Shown in pieces: positions 25,667-36,466 of a stretch of 64,000 nucleotides of DNA. Under the pieces are notes generated by a model that made no database searches, was not told the origin of the DNA, and worked only from the letters and a program-made list of their open reading frames with translations. Position numbers and translations under genes: made by a program. Every line of letters starts with the position of its first letter. Position 1 is the stretch's first letter. Origin of the DNA: Solidesulfovibrio magneticus. Lineage in GTDB: Bacteria > Desulfobacterota > Desulfovibrionia > Desulfovibrionales > Desulfovibrionaceae. The stretch spans positions 37,299-101,298 of the forward strand of contig DLGG01000003.1 of assembly GCA_002482565.1 (NCBI GenBank), given 5' to 3'.

Positions 25667-25963
25667 GGGGCATGATCCTTCTGAGCGAAAGGGGGTTGGC
25701 AAAACAGGCGCGCCGGACGGCGCGGCCAAAAAGCATAGCTTTTAGGCTCCCTGGAAGCAACTCCCGCGTAGCGACGCACGTGGCGACGTCCTTTCCCGCG
25801 GCAGCCAAAGCGGAGGCCCGGGCAAAGGGCGCAATCCGCGCCCACGCCGTTGCCGTCAAGGGGAGCCGGACCAAGGCCTTGACTTCCAGGCCGGCCATGA
25901 CAAACTTCGGGAAAGATATTCCCCGGGCCGCGCGGCCCGACACTTTTTCCCTCGCGAGTCCCC

Positions 25964-28900
25964 ATGACCCGAAGGCTTCTTTGTTGCCTTGCCCTGCTCC
26001 TGCTGGTCCTGACCAGCCCCGCCCGGGCTGAAAAGATCCGCAAAAACGTCCTGTTTTTCAATTCCTACCAGAACGGCTATCAGTGGTCCGACGAGATCCT
26101 GGCCGGCCTGCGCGAGGCTTTTGCCGCTTCGGACTTCAACGTGGACCTGCAAATCGAGTACATGGACTCGAAAAAGTACGCCGACCCCGTACTGCGGGCC
26201 ATGCTCCACGATTTCTACAAGCTCAAGTATCGCAACACCCGCTTCGAGGTCATCCTGGCCTCGGACAACTACGCCTTCGATTTCCTGCGGGAATACCACG
26301 ACGAACTGTTCCCCGGCACGCCGGTGGTCTTTTGCGGCGTCAACGACTTCAAGCCCGCCTGGCTCGACGGCCACCCCAACTTCACCGGCGTCCTTGAAAA
26401 CCCGGACATCAAGACCACCCTGGAACTGGCCCTGCGCTTTCACCCCGGCCGCGACAAGCTCGTCATCTTCGGCGACACCTCGGTGACCGGCGTAGCCATC
26501 GGCAACCAGTTGCGGGCCGTGGAGCCGGACTTCGCCGGCCGGCTCTCCTTCGAATACGAAAACAACCTGACCCTGACCGGCATCCTCGGCCGGGTTCGCG
26601 ACCTGTCCGACGACGCCATGATCTTTCTCATCCCCTTTTACAAGGACACCGAGAAGGACGTCTATTCCGTCAACGAAGTGCTCTCGGCCATCCGGGCCAA
26701 CTCCGACGTGCCCATCTACAGCGCCTGGCATTTCATGCTCGGCCACGGCATCGCCGGCGGGCGGCTGCACAGCGGCTTCGAGGAGGGCCGCATCGCTGCC
26801 GAAATGGCCGACAAACTCCTGCACGGCACGCCTGTTTCGGAATTGCCCATCGTCTCCAAGACCAACGACGCCTATATTTTCGACTTCCGCGAGATGTTGC
26901 GGCTGGGCATCACCACGGACAAGCTGCCCACCGGCTTTAGCCTGATTAACGAGCCCTACCCGTTCTACCACATCAACATCGCGGTATTCTGGACTATCAT
27001 CATCAGCCTGCTCATCCTGTGCTACGTCATGGTCCTGCTGGTGACAAACATCCTGCGCCGTCGCTCGGTGGAGGAAAAAATCAAGGACCAAGTGTCGTTC
27101 CTGGAAACCCTGGTCAACACCATCCCCATTCCCATCTATTATAAAGACGAAACCGGGCAATACCGAGGCTGCAACCCGGCCTTCCGGGCGCTTTGCGGCG
27201 CGGGGGACGATCCCCGAACCGTGGACGCCTGCGCCGGCGTGGCCGAGTCGCCGCTGTCGCGCGCCCTTGACGCCGAGGACGCGGGACTTCTGCGCGAACC
27301 CGGCGTGCGCATGGCCGAAACCGACATCGAAGCCGCCGACGGCACGCCCCACTCGGTCATCCTGCATCGGGCCGTCTACGAAAGCGCCAAGGGGCAGATA
27401 GCCGGACTTGTGGGCGTGCTCTACGACGTCTCGGAACTCAAGCGCGCCGCCGAGCGCCTGCGCCTGGCCGAGGAGAAATACCGCGGCATCTTCGAGAACT
27501 CGGCCCTGGGCATCTTCCGCATGACGCCCGACGGCGCGGCCGTGGACGTCAACCCGGCCATGCTGTCCATGCTCGGCGTCGATGACCTGGACACCCTGCT
27601 GCGCCGCCGGGGCGACATGGTGGAGGTGCTTTTTGGCGGCCGGGAGCGCTTTACGGCGCTTATGGATTCGGCCGTGGACGAGGAAGCCACGGCCCAGTTC
27701 GAGACCCGGTTCGTGCGGCCCGACGCCCGGCAGGTCACGGCCAACGTGACCATCCGGCTGGTGGCCGACCCGGAAGGCTACCTGGCCTTTGTCGAGGGCG
27801 TGGTGGAGGACGTGACCAAGCGCCATGAGGCCGAACGGGCCCTGCGCGAATCCCAGGAAATGCTGCGCCTGGTCCTGGACAACATTCCCCAGCTCGTGTC
27901 CTGGAAGGACAAGGCCCTGCGCTACATGGGGGCCAACCGGGCCTTCATCGACTTTTTCGGTTTTGACGGCCTGGGCGACCTCATGGGCCGCGACGACGCC
28001 GCCTTGCCGCTGCGCCCCGAGGACGTGGACGCCGTGCGGGCCACGGACATCGACGTCATGCGCTTCAACCGCCCGGTCGCCGGGGAGCTGGCCGCCCGCA
28101 ACGTCCGGGGACTGGACGTGTTGCTCGAAATCAAGAAAGTGCCGCTCCACGACGACAAGGGGGCGGTGGTCGGCGTCCTGTCCACGGCCGAGGACGTGAC
28201 CCAGAAGGTGAGCCTGGAGCGCCAGTTGCTCCAGTCGCAAAAAATGGAAGCCATCGGCACCCTGGCCGGCGGCATCGCCCACGACTTCAACAATATTCTC
28301 ACTTCCATCATCAATTCCACCGAACTGGCGCTCATGGACATGCCCCAAGACGACGCCATGGAAGACGACCTGCGCCGGGTGCTCAAGGCCGGCGAACGCG
28401 GCAGCCGGCTGGTCAAGCAGATCCTGTCGTTCACCCGTCCGTCCCAGGCCGGATTCGCGCCCATCAACGTGGCCGACGTGATAAACGAGGCGGCCGGGCT
28501 GATCCGGGCTTCTCTGCCGCGCAACATCAAGATCGTGGTGGAGATTCCGGATAAACCTGTAACCTGTCGGGCCGACCCCACCCAGCTCCACCAGATCGTC
28601 ATGAACCTGTGCACCAACGCCTTCCAGGCCATGCGCCCCACCGGCGGCGTCTTGGCCCTGATCCTGGCCGAGGAGGAACTTTCCGAAGACCAGGCCGGCC
28701 AGGTGGGGGCGCGGGCCGGACGATGCGCCCGCATCACCGTGGCCGACACCGGGCCGGGCATCGCCGGCGACATCGTGGACAAGATCTTCGACCCGTTTTT
28801 CTCCACCAAGCAAAAAGGCGAGGGCACGGGGCTGGGACTGGCCGTGGTGCGCGGCATCGTCAAGAGCCACCGGGGCGGGGTGCGGGTGACGAGTTCGCCG

Positions 28901-29370
28901 GGCGAGCACACCGTCTTCGACATTTTCCTGCCGCTGCTCGACGAGGGCGACGCGCCGGCCGCCGTGCCGCGTCCGGCCGCCAACCGGGGGCGCGACCGCA
29001 TCCTTTTCGTCGAGGACGACGAGGACCAGCTCCTGACCATCCCCCGCGTCCTGGCCCAGCTTGGCCACGAGGTCACGGCCAAGCCCGGGGCCGCCCCGGC
29101 CCTGGCCGCCCTGGCCGAAACCCCCGACGCCTTCGACGTGGTCATCACCGATTACGACATGCCCGACGCCAACGGCCTGGAGCTGGCCAGACAGGTGGCC
29201 GAGATCGCCCCTCGCCTGCCCGTCATCCTCGTCTCGGGCCGCCTGGGCGACATCGAGGACCGTGAGCTGGCCGGCAACATCAAAAAGGTCGTGCTCAAGC
29301 CCTACAACCAGGCGATCATCTCGGCGGCCATCCGCGAGGTGCTCGACGCCAAACCCCAGACGATAGCCGC

Positions 29371-29374
<4 letters not shown>
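25964..29374 (+). CDS. Hybrid sensor histidine kinase with ABC-substrate-binding-type sensor domain
   Basis: A 1136-residue membrane sensor kinase. Residues 1-22 are a signal sequence. Residues about 28-325 form a periplasmic domain of the ABC substrate-binding type (KNVLFFNSYQNGYQWSDEI, GTPVVFCGVNDF, PIYSAWHFMLGHGIAGG). A transmembrane helix follows (about 337-362), then three PAS domains (from about 376, 502 and 630), the HisKA box AGGIAHDFNNILTS with H773, an ATPase domain (CTNAFQAM, DTGPGIAGDIVDKIFDPFFST, GTGLGLAVVRGI) and a C-terminal receiver domain with D1063 in VITDYDMPDANG. The stop overlaps the start of the NtrC-type regulator gene (ATGA). In D. vulgaris a sensor/regulator pair in this place controls lactate utilisation; the ligand here is unknown. 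Confidence 0.9.
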
Positions 29375-30810
<1,436 letters not shown>

Positions 30811-31144
30811 CTTGGGAAATCGGGCACAATCTTGCCGCAAAATCGGCTTTCCGTATTCCGCCATCCGATTTCTTGCCGTCCCCAGCCAAACGCTCGGCTC
30901 GTGCCCGGACGTCCGGTTCATCCGGCGGTCTGCCGTCGCCGGAGCGTAACGGCTTGCCATTGTTCGCCGTGCCGCAGCCGAGTCCCCTTTTTCAGACTAC
31001 ACAAGGCTGAATAGAGCTTCTCGCCTCCTTGGGACTTTTGGAACAAAGTCATTTTCAGCCCTTTTTACGTGCCAAAAACCCTTGTCTGTGGCACGTAAGG
31101 GGTTGAACTCCCCTGTCCCGGCGCGGTGCGGCCTGAGGCGTCGA

Positions 31145-31160
31145 GTCTGAAAAACCAGAC
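31145..31160. promoter_or_regulatory. Candidate regulator-binding palindrome, copy 1
   Basis: GTCTGAAAAACCAGAC, an interrupted inverted repeat with GTCTG/CAGAC arms. An identical copy follows 27 bases later, so the two centres are about two and a half helical turns apart. They are about 165-220 bases upstream of the sigma-54 promoter, a normal distance for an NtrC-type upstream activating site. Confidence 0.7.
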
Positions 31161-31171
31161 ACAAACATCAT

Positions 31172-31187
31172 GTCTGAAAAACCAGAC
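31172..31187. promoter_or_regulatory. Candidate regulator-binding palindrome, copy 2
   Basis: An exact second copy of GTCTGAAAAACCAGAC. Pairs of identical sites are typical of enhancer-binding proteins, which bind as multiple dimers; the probable binder is the NtrC-type regulator encoded just upstream. Confidence 0.7.
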
Positions 31188-31340
31188 TGGCCGCCTTTCT
31201 GACAGCGCTTTACGAAGTCATACATTTCAGGGTATTAGCCCCTGAAGCCGCTTCCGATTTCTCGGATACGGCGACCCGCCTGGACCCGGAGCGGTTGCAT
31301 CTTGTCGGCAATTCATCGGAATTCTTGCATTTTGCCGTGA

Positions 31341-31355
31341 TGGCACACGACTTGC
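31341..31355 (+). promoter_or_regulatory. Sigma-54 promoter of the lactate oxidation operon
   Basis: TGGCACACGACTTGC matches the consensus TGGCAC-N5-TTGC exactly, with GG (31342-31343) and GC (31354-31355) separated by ten bases. The transcript would start near 31367, leaving a leader of about 56 bases before the por ATG. Confidence 0.88.
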
Positions 31356-31422
31356 GAATGCGACCGGGTCGACCCGGCCTTGTCCCATTCGGTCGAACGA
31401 CAACCTTTAAGGAGACAGCAGC

Positions 31423-34400
31423 ATGGCCAAGAAGATGAAGAGCATGGACGGCAATACCGCCACCACGCACGTCGCCTACGCGTTAAGTGATACGGCGGCC
31501 ATTTACCCCATCACCCCCTCGTCCACCATGGGCGAGATCGCGGACGAGTGGGCGGCCAAAGGCCTTAAAAACATCTTCGGCCAGACCGTCACCATCCGCG
31601 AAATGCAGTCCGAGGCCGGCGCGGCCGGCGCGGTCCACGGCTCCCTGGCCGCGGGCGCGCTGACCACCACCTTCACCGCCTCCCAGGGCCTGCTGCTCAT
31701 GATCCCCAACATGTTCAAGATCGCCGGCGAACTGCTTCCCGGCGTCTTCCACGTGTCGGCCCGGGCCATCGCCACCCACGCCCTGTCGATTTTCGGCGAC
31801 CACTCCGACGTCATGAGCGCCCGCTCCACCGGTTTCGCCATGCTGGCTTCGGCCTCGGTCCAGGAATGCATGGACCTGGCCCTGGTGTCGCACCTCTCGG
31901 CCATCGAATCGAGCGTCCCCTTTGTCCACTTCTTCGACGGCTTCCGCACCTCCCACGAGATCCAAAAAATCGAAGTCATCGACTACGAGGACATCAAAGC
32001 CCTGGTTCCCCACGATAAAATCGCCGCCTTCCGCGCCCGGGCCATGAACCCCGAGCATCCGGACCTGCGCGGCACGGCCCAGAATCCGGACATCTTCTTC
32101 CAGGGCCGCGAGCGCTCCAACCCCTACTATCAGGTGCTGCCCGGCATCGTGGCCGCCCAGATGGAAAAGGTCGCCGCCGTCACCGGCCGTCCCTACAAGC
32201 TCTTCGACTACGTGGGCGCGCCCGACGCCGAGCGCGTCATCGTGGCCATGGGCTCGGGCTGCGAGACCATCGAGGAAGTGGTCAATTACCTGACCGCCAA
32301 GGGCGAGAAAGTCGGTCTGGTCAAGGTCCGCCTGTTCCGTCCCTTCGCTCCGGACTACCTGTTCAAGGTCATGCCGGCCTCGGCCAAGGTCGTCACCGTC
32401 CTTGACCGCTGCAAGGAGCCCGGCAGCCTGGGCGAGCCGCTCTACGAAGACATCTGCTCGGCCTACGTCGAGCGCGGCGGCTCCATTCCCAAGCTCATGA
32501 CCGGCCGCTATGGCCTGGGGTCCAAGGAATTCCGCCCCGGCATGGTCCAGGCGATCTACGACAACATGGCCGCCGCCGCGCCCAAGCGCCACTTCGTGGT
32601 CGGCATCACCGACGACGTGTCCGGCCTGTCCCTGCCCTCGGCCGGCGTGCTGCCCACGGTCCCCGAAGGCACCGTGCAGTGCAAGTTCTGGGGCTTTGGC
32701 TCCGACGGCACCGTTGGCGCCAACAAGTCGGCCATCAAGATTATTGGCGACAACACCGACCTCTACGCCCAGGGCTACTTTGCCTACGACTCCAAGAAGT
32801 CCGGCGGCATCACCGTGTCGCACCTGCGGTTCGGCAAAAAGCCCATCCAGTCCACCTACCTGGTCGACGCGGCCGACTACATCGCCTGCCACAAGCCCAG
32901 CTACGTCAACACCTACGAGATCCTGGAAGGCATCAAGGACGGCGGAACCTTTGTTCTGAACTCCTCCTGGAACACCGCCGAGGAGCTTGAGAAAAACCTC
33001 CCCGCCCACATGCTGCGCACCATCGCGGCCAAGAAGATCAAGGTCTACAACATCGACGCCGTGGCCATCGGCGCGAAAGTCGGCCTGGGCGCGCGCATCA
33101 ACATGATCATGCAGACGGCGTTTTTCAAGCTGGCCGGCGTGCTGCCCATCGAGGAAGCCATCAGCCTGCTCAAGGACTCCATCAAGAAGACCTACGGCAA
33201 CAAGGGCGAAAAAATCGTCAAGATGAACATCGACGCCGTGGACATGGCCATGGAAGGCCTGGTCGAGATCACGGTCCCGGCCGCCTGGGCCAGCGTCGCC
33301 GACGCCCCGGCCGCCGCCATCGACGAGCCCGAGTACTTCAACAAGGTCATCCGCCCCATCCTGGCCCAGAAGGGCGACGACGTGCCGGTGTCGGCCTTTG
33401 CCGAAAACGGCTCCTTCCCGACGGCCACCGCCCAGTACGAAAAGCGCGGCGTGGCGATAAACATCCCCCACTGGATCAAGGAAAACTGCATCCAGTGCAA
33501 CCAGTGCTCCTACGTGTGCCCCCACGCCACCATCCGGCCCTTCCTGGCCGACGAGGCTGAAATGGCCGGCGCGCCGGCCTCCTTCGACACCCTGCCGGCC
33601 ACTGGCAAGGAGCTTAAGGGGCTGGCCTACCGCATGCAGGTCTTCCCCATGGACTGCATGGGCTGCGGCTCCTGCGCCGACGTCTGCCCGGCCAAGCAGA
33701 AGGCGCTCGTCATGAAGCCCCTGGAGACCGAAGCCGCCGAGCAGGTCCCCAACCACAGCTTCGCCATGAAGCTCAAAAACAAGGGTTCCCTGGTCAAGCG
33801 CGAGAACCTCAAGGGCAGCCAGTTCTACCAGCCCCTGCTGGAGTTCTCGGGCGCTTGCGCCGGTTGCGGCGAGACCCCCTATGTCAAGCTCCTCACCCAG
33901 CTCTACGGCGAGCGCATGATGGTGGCCAACGCCACGGGTTGCTCTTCCATTTGGGGCGGCTCGGCGCCCACCGCTCCCTACGCCGTCAACGCCGACGGCC
34001 ACGGCCCGGCCTGGAATAACTCCCTGTTCGAGGACGCCGCCGAATTCGGCTTCGGCTACAACATGGCCCTCGTCCAGCGTCGCCACAAGCTTGCCGACAA
34101 GGTGGCCGCCGCCCTGGAAGGCAACCTCCCCGACGCCCTGCGCGCCGCCATGGCCGCCTGGCTGGCCGGCAAGGACGACGCCGCCGCCTCGCGCCTGGCC
34201 GGCGACCAGATGAAATCCCTGCTCTCCGCCGCCGATCCGGTCCAGGCCGACATCCTGGCCGACGCCGACCTGTTCACCAAGAAGTCCGTGTGGATCTTTG
34301 GCGGCGACGGTTGGGCCTACGACATCGGCTTCGGCGGCCTCGACCACGTCATCGCCTCGGGCGAGGACATCAACATCCTGGTCATGGACACCGAAGTGTA

Positions 34401-35064
34401 CTCCAACACCGGCGGCCAGGCCTCCAAGGCCACCCCGCTGGGCGCCATCGCCAAGTTCGCCTCGGCCGGCAAGATGACCGGCAAAAAGGACCTGGCCCGC
34501 ATGGCCATGACCTACGGCTACGTCTACGTGGCCTCGGTGGCCATGGGCGCGGACAAGAACCAGACCCTTAAGGCCTTCCTCGAAGCCGAAGCCCACAAGG
34601 GACCGTCCATCGTCATCGCCTACGCCCCCTGCATCAACCAGGGCATCCGCAAGGGCATGGGCAAGTCCATGGAAGAAGCCAAGCTGGCCGTGGAAACCGG
34701 CTATTGGCCGCTGTTCCGCTACAACCCCGACGCCAAGGCCGAAGGCAAGAACCCGCTGACCATCGACTCCAAGGCTCCGGCCGGCGACTTCCAGGGCTTT
34801 TTGGCCGGCGAAGTTCGCTACGCCGCCCTGGAGAAGATGCATCCCGAACTGTCCAAGAAGTACCGCACCTCCATGGAGCAATCCTACATGGAGCGCTTCA
34901 AGCAGCTGCAATACCTGGCCGAGATGCCGGTCTTCGACGCTCCGGCCGCTGCCGGCGAGGCCGCCCATGGCGATGACCCGGCCTTTTGCGCCGCCGCTCC
35001 CACCGCCGAACACGCCCGCCCCGGCGACGGCGAACCGTGCGACGAAGGCCGTTCCGGCAAATAA
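31423..35064 (+). CDS. por: Pyruvate:ferredoxin (flavodoxin) oxidoreductase
   Basis: A 1213-residue single-chain PFOR that converts pyruvate and CoA to acetyl-CoA, CO2 and reduced ferredoxin. The N-terminal domain has AIYPITPSSTMGE; two 4Fe-4S motifs are CIQCNQCSYVCP (from C689) and CMGCGSCADVCP (from C745). The proximal cluster ligands are in GACAGCGE, ATGCSS and APCINQG. The thiamine diphosphate site is GGDGWAYDIGFGGLDHV with DTEVYSNTGG. The C-terminal extension holds C1189 and C1206, 17 residues apart as in the protective disulfide domain of Desulfovibrio africanus PFOR. AAGGAG precedes the ATG. It is the first gene of the sigma-54-controlled lactate operon. Confidence 0.97.
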   Translation: MAKKMKSMDGNTATTHVAYALSDTAAIYPITPSSTMGEIADEWAAKGLKNIFGQTVTIREMQSEAGAAGAVHGSLAAGALTTTFTASQGLLLMIPNMFKIAGELLPGVFHVSARAIATHALSIFGDHSDVMSARSTGFAMLASASVQECMDLALVSHLSAIESSVPFVHFFDGFRTSHEIQKIEVIDYEDIKALVPHDKIAAFRARAMNPEHPDLRGTAQNPDIFFQGRERSNPYYQVLPGIVAAQMEKVAAVTGRPYKLFDYVGAPDAERVIVAMGSGCETIEEVVNYLTAKGEKVGLVKVRLFRPFAPDYLFKVMPASAKVVTVLDRCKEPGSLGEPLYEDICSAYVERGGSIPKLMTGRYGLGSKEFRPGMVQAIYDNMAAAAPKRHFVVGITDDVSGLSLPSAGVLPTVPEGTVQCKFWGFGSDGTVGANKSAIKIIGDNTDLYAQGYFAYDSKKSGGITVSHLRFGKKPIQSTYLVDAADYIACHKPSYVNTYEILEGIKDGGTFVLNSSWNTAEELEKNLPAHMLRTIAAKKIKVYNIDAVAIGAKVGLGARINMIMQTAFFKLAGVLPIEEAISLLKDSIKKTYGNKGEKIVKMNIDAVDMAMEGLVEITVPAAWASVADAPAAAIDEPEYFNKVIRPILAQKGDDVPVSAFAENGSFPTATAQYEKRGVAINIPHWIKENCIQCNQCSYVCPHATIRPFLADEAEMAGAPASFDTLPATGKELKGLAYRMQVFPMDCMGCGSCADVCPAKQKALVMKPLETEAAEQVPNHSFAMKLKNKGSLVKRENLKGSQFYQPLLEFSGACAGCGETPYVKLLTQLYGERMMVANATGCSSIWGGSAPTAPYAVNADGHGPAWNNSLFEDAAEFGFGYNMALVQRRHKLADKVAAALEGNLPDALRAAMAAWLAGKDDAAASRLAGDQMKSLLSAADPVQADILADADLFTKKSVWIFGGDGWAYDIGFGGLDHVIASGEDINILVMDTEVYSNTGGQASKATPLGAIAKFASAGKMTGKKDLARMAMTYGYVYVASVAMGADKNQTLKAFLEAEAHKGPSIVIAYAPCINQGIRKGMGKSMEEAKLAVETGYWPLFRYNPDAKAEGKNPLTIDSKAPAGDFQGFLAGEVRYAALEKMHPELSKKYRTSMEQSYMERFKQLQYLAEMPVFDAPAAAGEAAHGDDPAFCAAAPTAEHARPGDGEPCDEGRSGK

Positions 35065-35085
35065 CGTAGCCAAGCGAGAAAAACG

Positions 35086-36465
35086 ATGAGCAACCACCTG
35101 TCCCAGAAGTTCGAGGAAATCGTCGGCACGGGCAACGTCCTGGCCAGCGAGGTGGACCGCCACAATTACGCCTACGACGCGGCGGTCCTTCCCCCCCAGC
35201 TCCCGGCCCTGGCCGTGCGTCCGGAGACGCCCGAGGCTCTGGGACGGGTGGTTAAAACCTGCAACGAGCTCGGGCTGCCGCTGACCGTGCGCGGCTCGGG
35301 AACGAATTTAAGCGGCGGCACCATCCCCTCCGAAGGCGGGGTGGTGGTGCTGACCGGCGCGCTCAACAAAATTATCGAGATCAACGAAGCCGACATGTAC
35401 GCCGTGGTCCAGACCGGCGTGGTCACGGCCAAGTTCGCTGCCGAGGTGGCCAAGCGGGGGCTGTTCTACCCGCCCGATCCGGGCAGCCAGGCCGTGTCCA
35501 CCATGGGCGGCAACGTGGCCGAGAACGCCGGCGGCCTGCGCGGCCTCAAGTACGGCGTCACCAAGGACTACGTCATGGGCATGAGCTTTTATGACGTGGA
35601 CGGCGAGCTGGTCAAAACCGGATCGCGCACCGTCAAGTGCGTCACCGGCATGAACCTCCACGGCCTCATGGTCGGCTCCGAAGGCACCTTGGGCGTTTTC
35701 AACGAGATCATCCTGAAGCTCGTGCCGCCGCCCAAGGCCAGCAAGGCCATGATGGCCATCTTCGACGACCTGGGCAAAGCCTCGGAGACCGTGGCCGCCA
35801 TCATCGCCGCCAAGATCGTCCCGGCGACCCTTGAATACATGGACGACTTCACCATCAAGACCGTCGAGGACTTCGCCCACGCCGGGCTGCCCACCGACGC
35901 CAAGGCCCTGCTGCTCATCGAAGTGGACGGCCATCCGGCCCAGGTCGAGGACGAAGCCGCCGAGGTCGAGGCCATTTGCAAGCGCATCGGCGCCACCCGC
36001 ATCCAGGTGGCCAAGGACGCCGTCGAGCGCAACAAGGTCTGGGAAGCCCGCCGCGCCGCCCTGTCGGCCCTGGCCCGGGTGCGCCCGACCACGGTGCTTG
36101 AGGACGCCACCGTGCCGCGCTCCAAGATCCCGGCCATGGTCGGGGCGCTGGAGAAGATCGCCGAGAAGTACAAGCTGACCATCGGCACCTTTGGCCACGC
36201 CGGCGACGGCAACCTGCATCCGACCATCCTCACCGACAAGCGCGACCACGCCGAATTCGCCCGGGTGGAAGCGGCCATCGACGAGATCTTCGACGTGGCC
36301 CTGTCCCTGGGCGGCACGCTGTCCGGCGAGCACGGCATCGGCATGGCCAAGTCCAAATACATGGTCAAGGAAGTGGGCCAGGGTTCCATCATGTACGCCA
36401 AGCGCTTAAAGGCCGCCATGGACCCCAAGAACATCCTCAATCCCGGCAAGATCACGGGGGCCTAA
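35086..36465 (+). CDS. FAD-linked lactate dehydrogenase catalytic subunit (GlcD/Dld-like)
   Basis: A 459-residue flavoprotein of the FAD-binding type 4 (VAO) family. The FAD-binding half is visible as PLTVRGSGTNLSGG and PDPGSQAVSTMGGNVAENAGG, the cap domain follows, and GTFGHAGDGNLHP plus LSGEHGIGMAK close the active site. It oxidises a 2-hydroxy acid, most likely D-lactate, to pyruvate and passes electrons to the Fe-S protein encoded next, as inferred for the D. vulgaris counterpart DVU3027. It starts 21 bases after por and its stop lies one base before the ATG of the Fe-S subunit. The membrane electron acceptor is not identified in the window. Confidence 0.9.
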   Translation: MSNHLSQKFEEIVGTGNVLASEVDRHNYAYDAAVLPPQLPALAVRPETPEALGRVVKTCNELGLPLTVRGSGTNLSGGTIPSEGGVVVLTGALNKIIEINEADMYAVVQTGVVTAKFAAEVAKRGLFYPPDPGSQAVSTMGGNVAENAGGLRGLKYGVTKDYVMGMSFYDVDGELVKTGSRTVKCVTGMNLHGLMVGSEGTLGVFNEIILKLVPPPKASKAMMAIFDDLGKASETVAAIIAAKIVPATLEYMDDFTIKTVEDFAHAGLPTDAKALLLIEVDGHPAQVEDEAAEVEAICKRIGATRIQVAKDAVERNKVWEARRAALSALARVRPTTVLEDATVPRSKIPAMVGALEKIAEKYKLTIGTFGHAGDGNLHPTILTDKRDHAEFARVEAAIDEIFDVALSLGGTLSGEHGIGMAKSKYMVKEVGQGSIMYAKRLKAAMDPKNILNPGKITGA

Positions 36466-36466
36466 C

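Larger units (their letters stand above)
30811..31422. other. 612-bp regulatory region upstream of the lactate oxidation operon
   Basis: No gene is visible. It contains an inverted repeat TTACGTGCC/GGCACGTAA (31065-31073 with 31090-31098), two identical 16-bp palindromes (31145-31160 and 31172-31187), a degenerate third copy (30982-30997, 13 of 16 matching the reverse complement), a TTCAGGG/CCCTGAA repeat (31226-31232 with 31240-31246) and a sigma-54 promoter. The long AT-richer leader is unusual for this compact window. Confidence 0.75.

Noticed and set aside
25856..29068. Minus-strand open frame of 1070 codons opposite the hybrid kinase
   Set aside because: Same kind of antisense shadow; the plus-strand kinase has full domain evidence.
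31483..35163. Very long minus-strand open frame (1226 codons) opposite por
   Set aside because: It is exactly antisense to a certain PFOR gene, is rich in Gly/Val/His/Asp/Leu from mirrored GC-rich codons and has no recognisable motif. It is a composition shadow.
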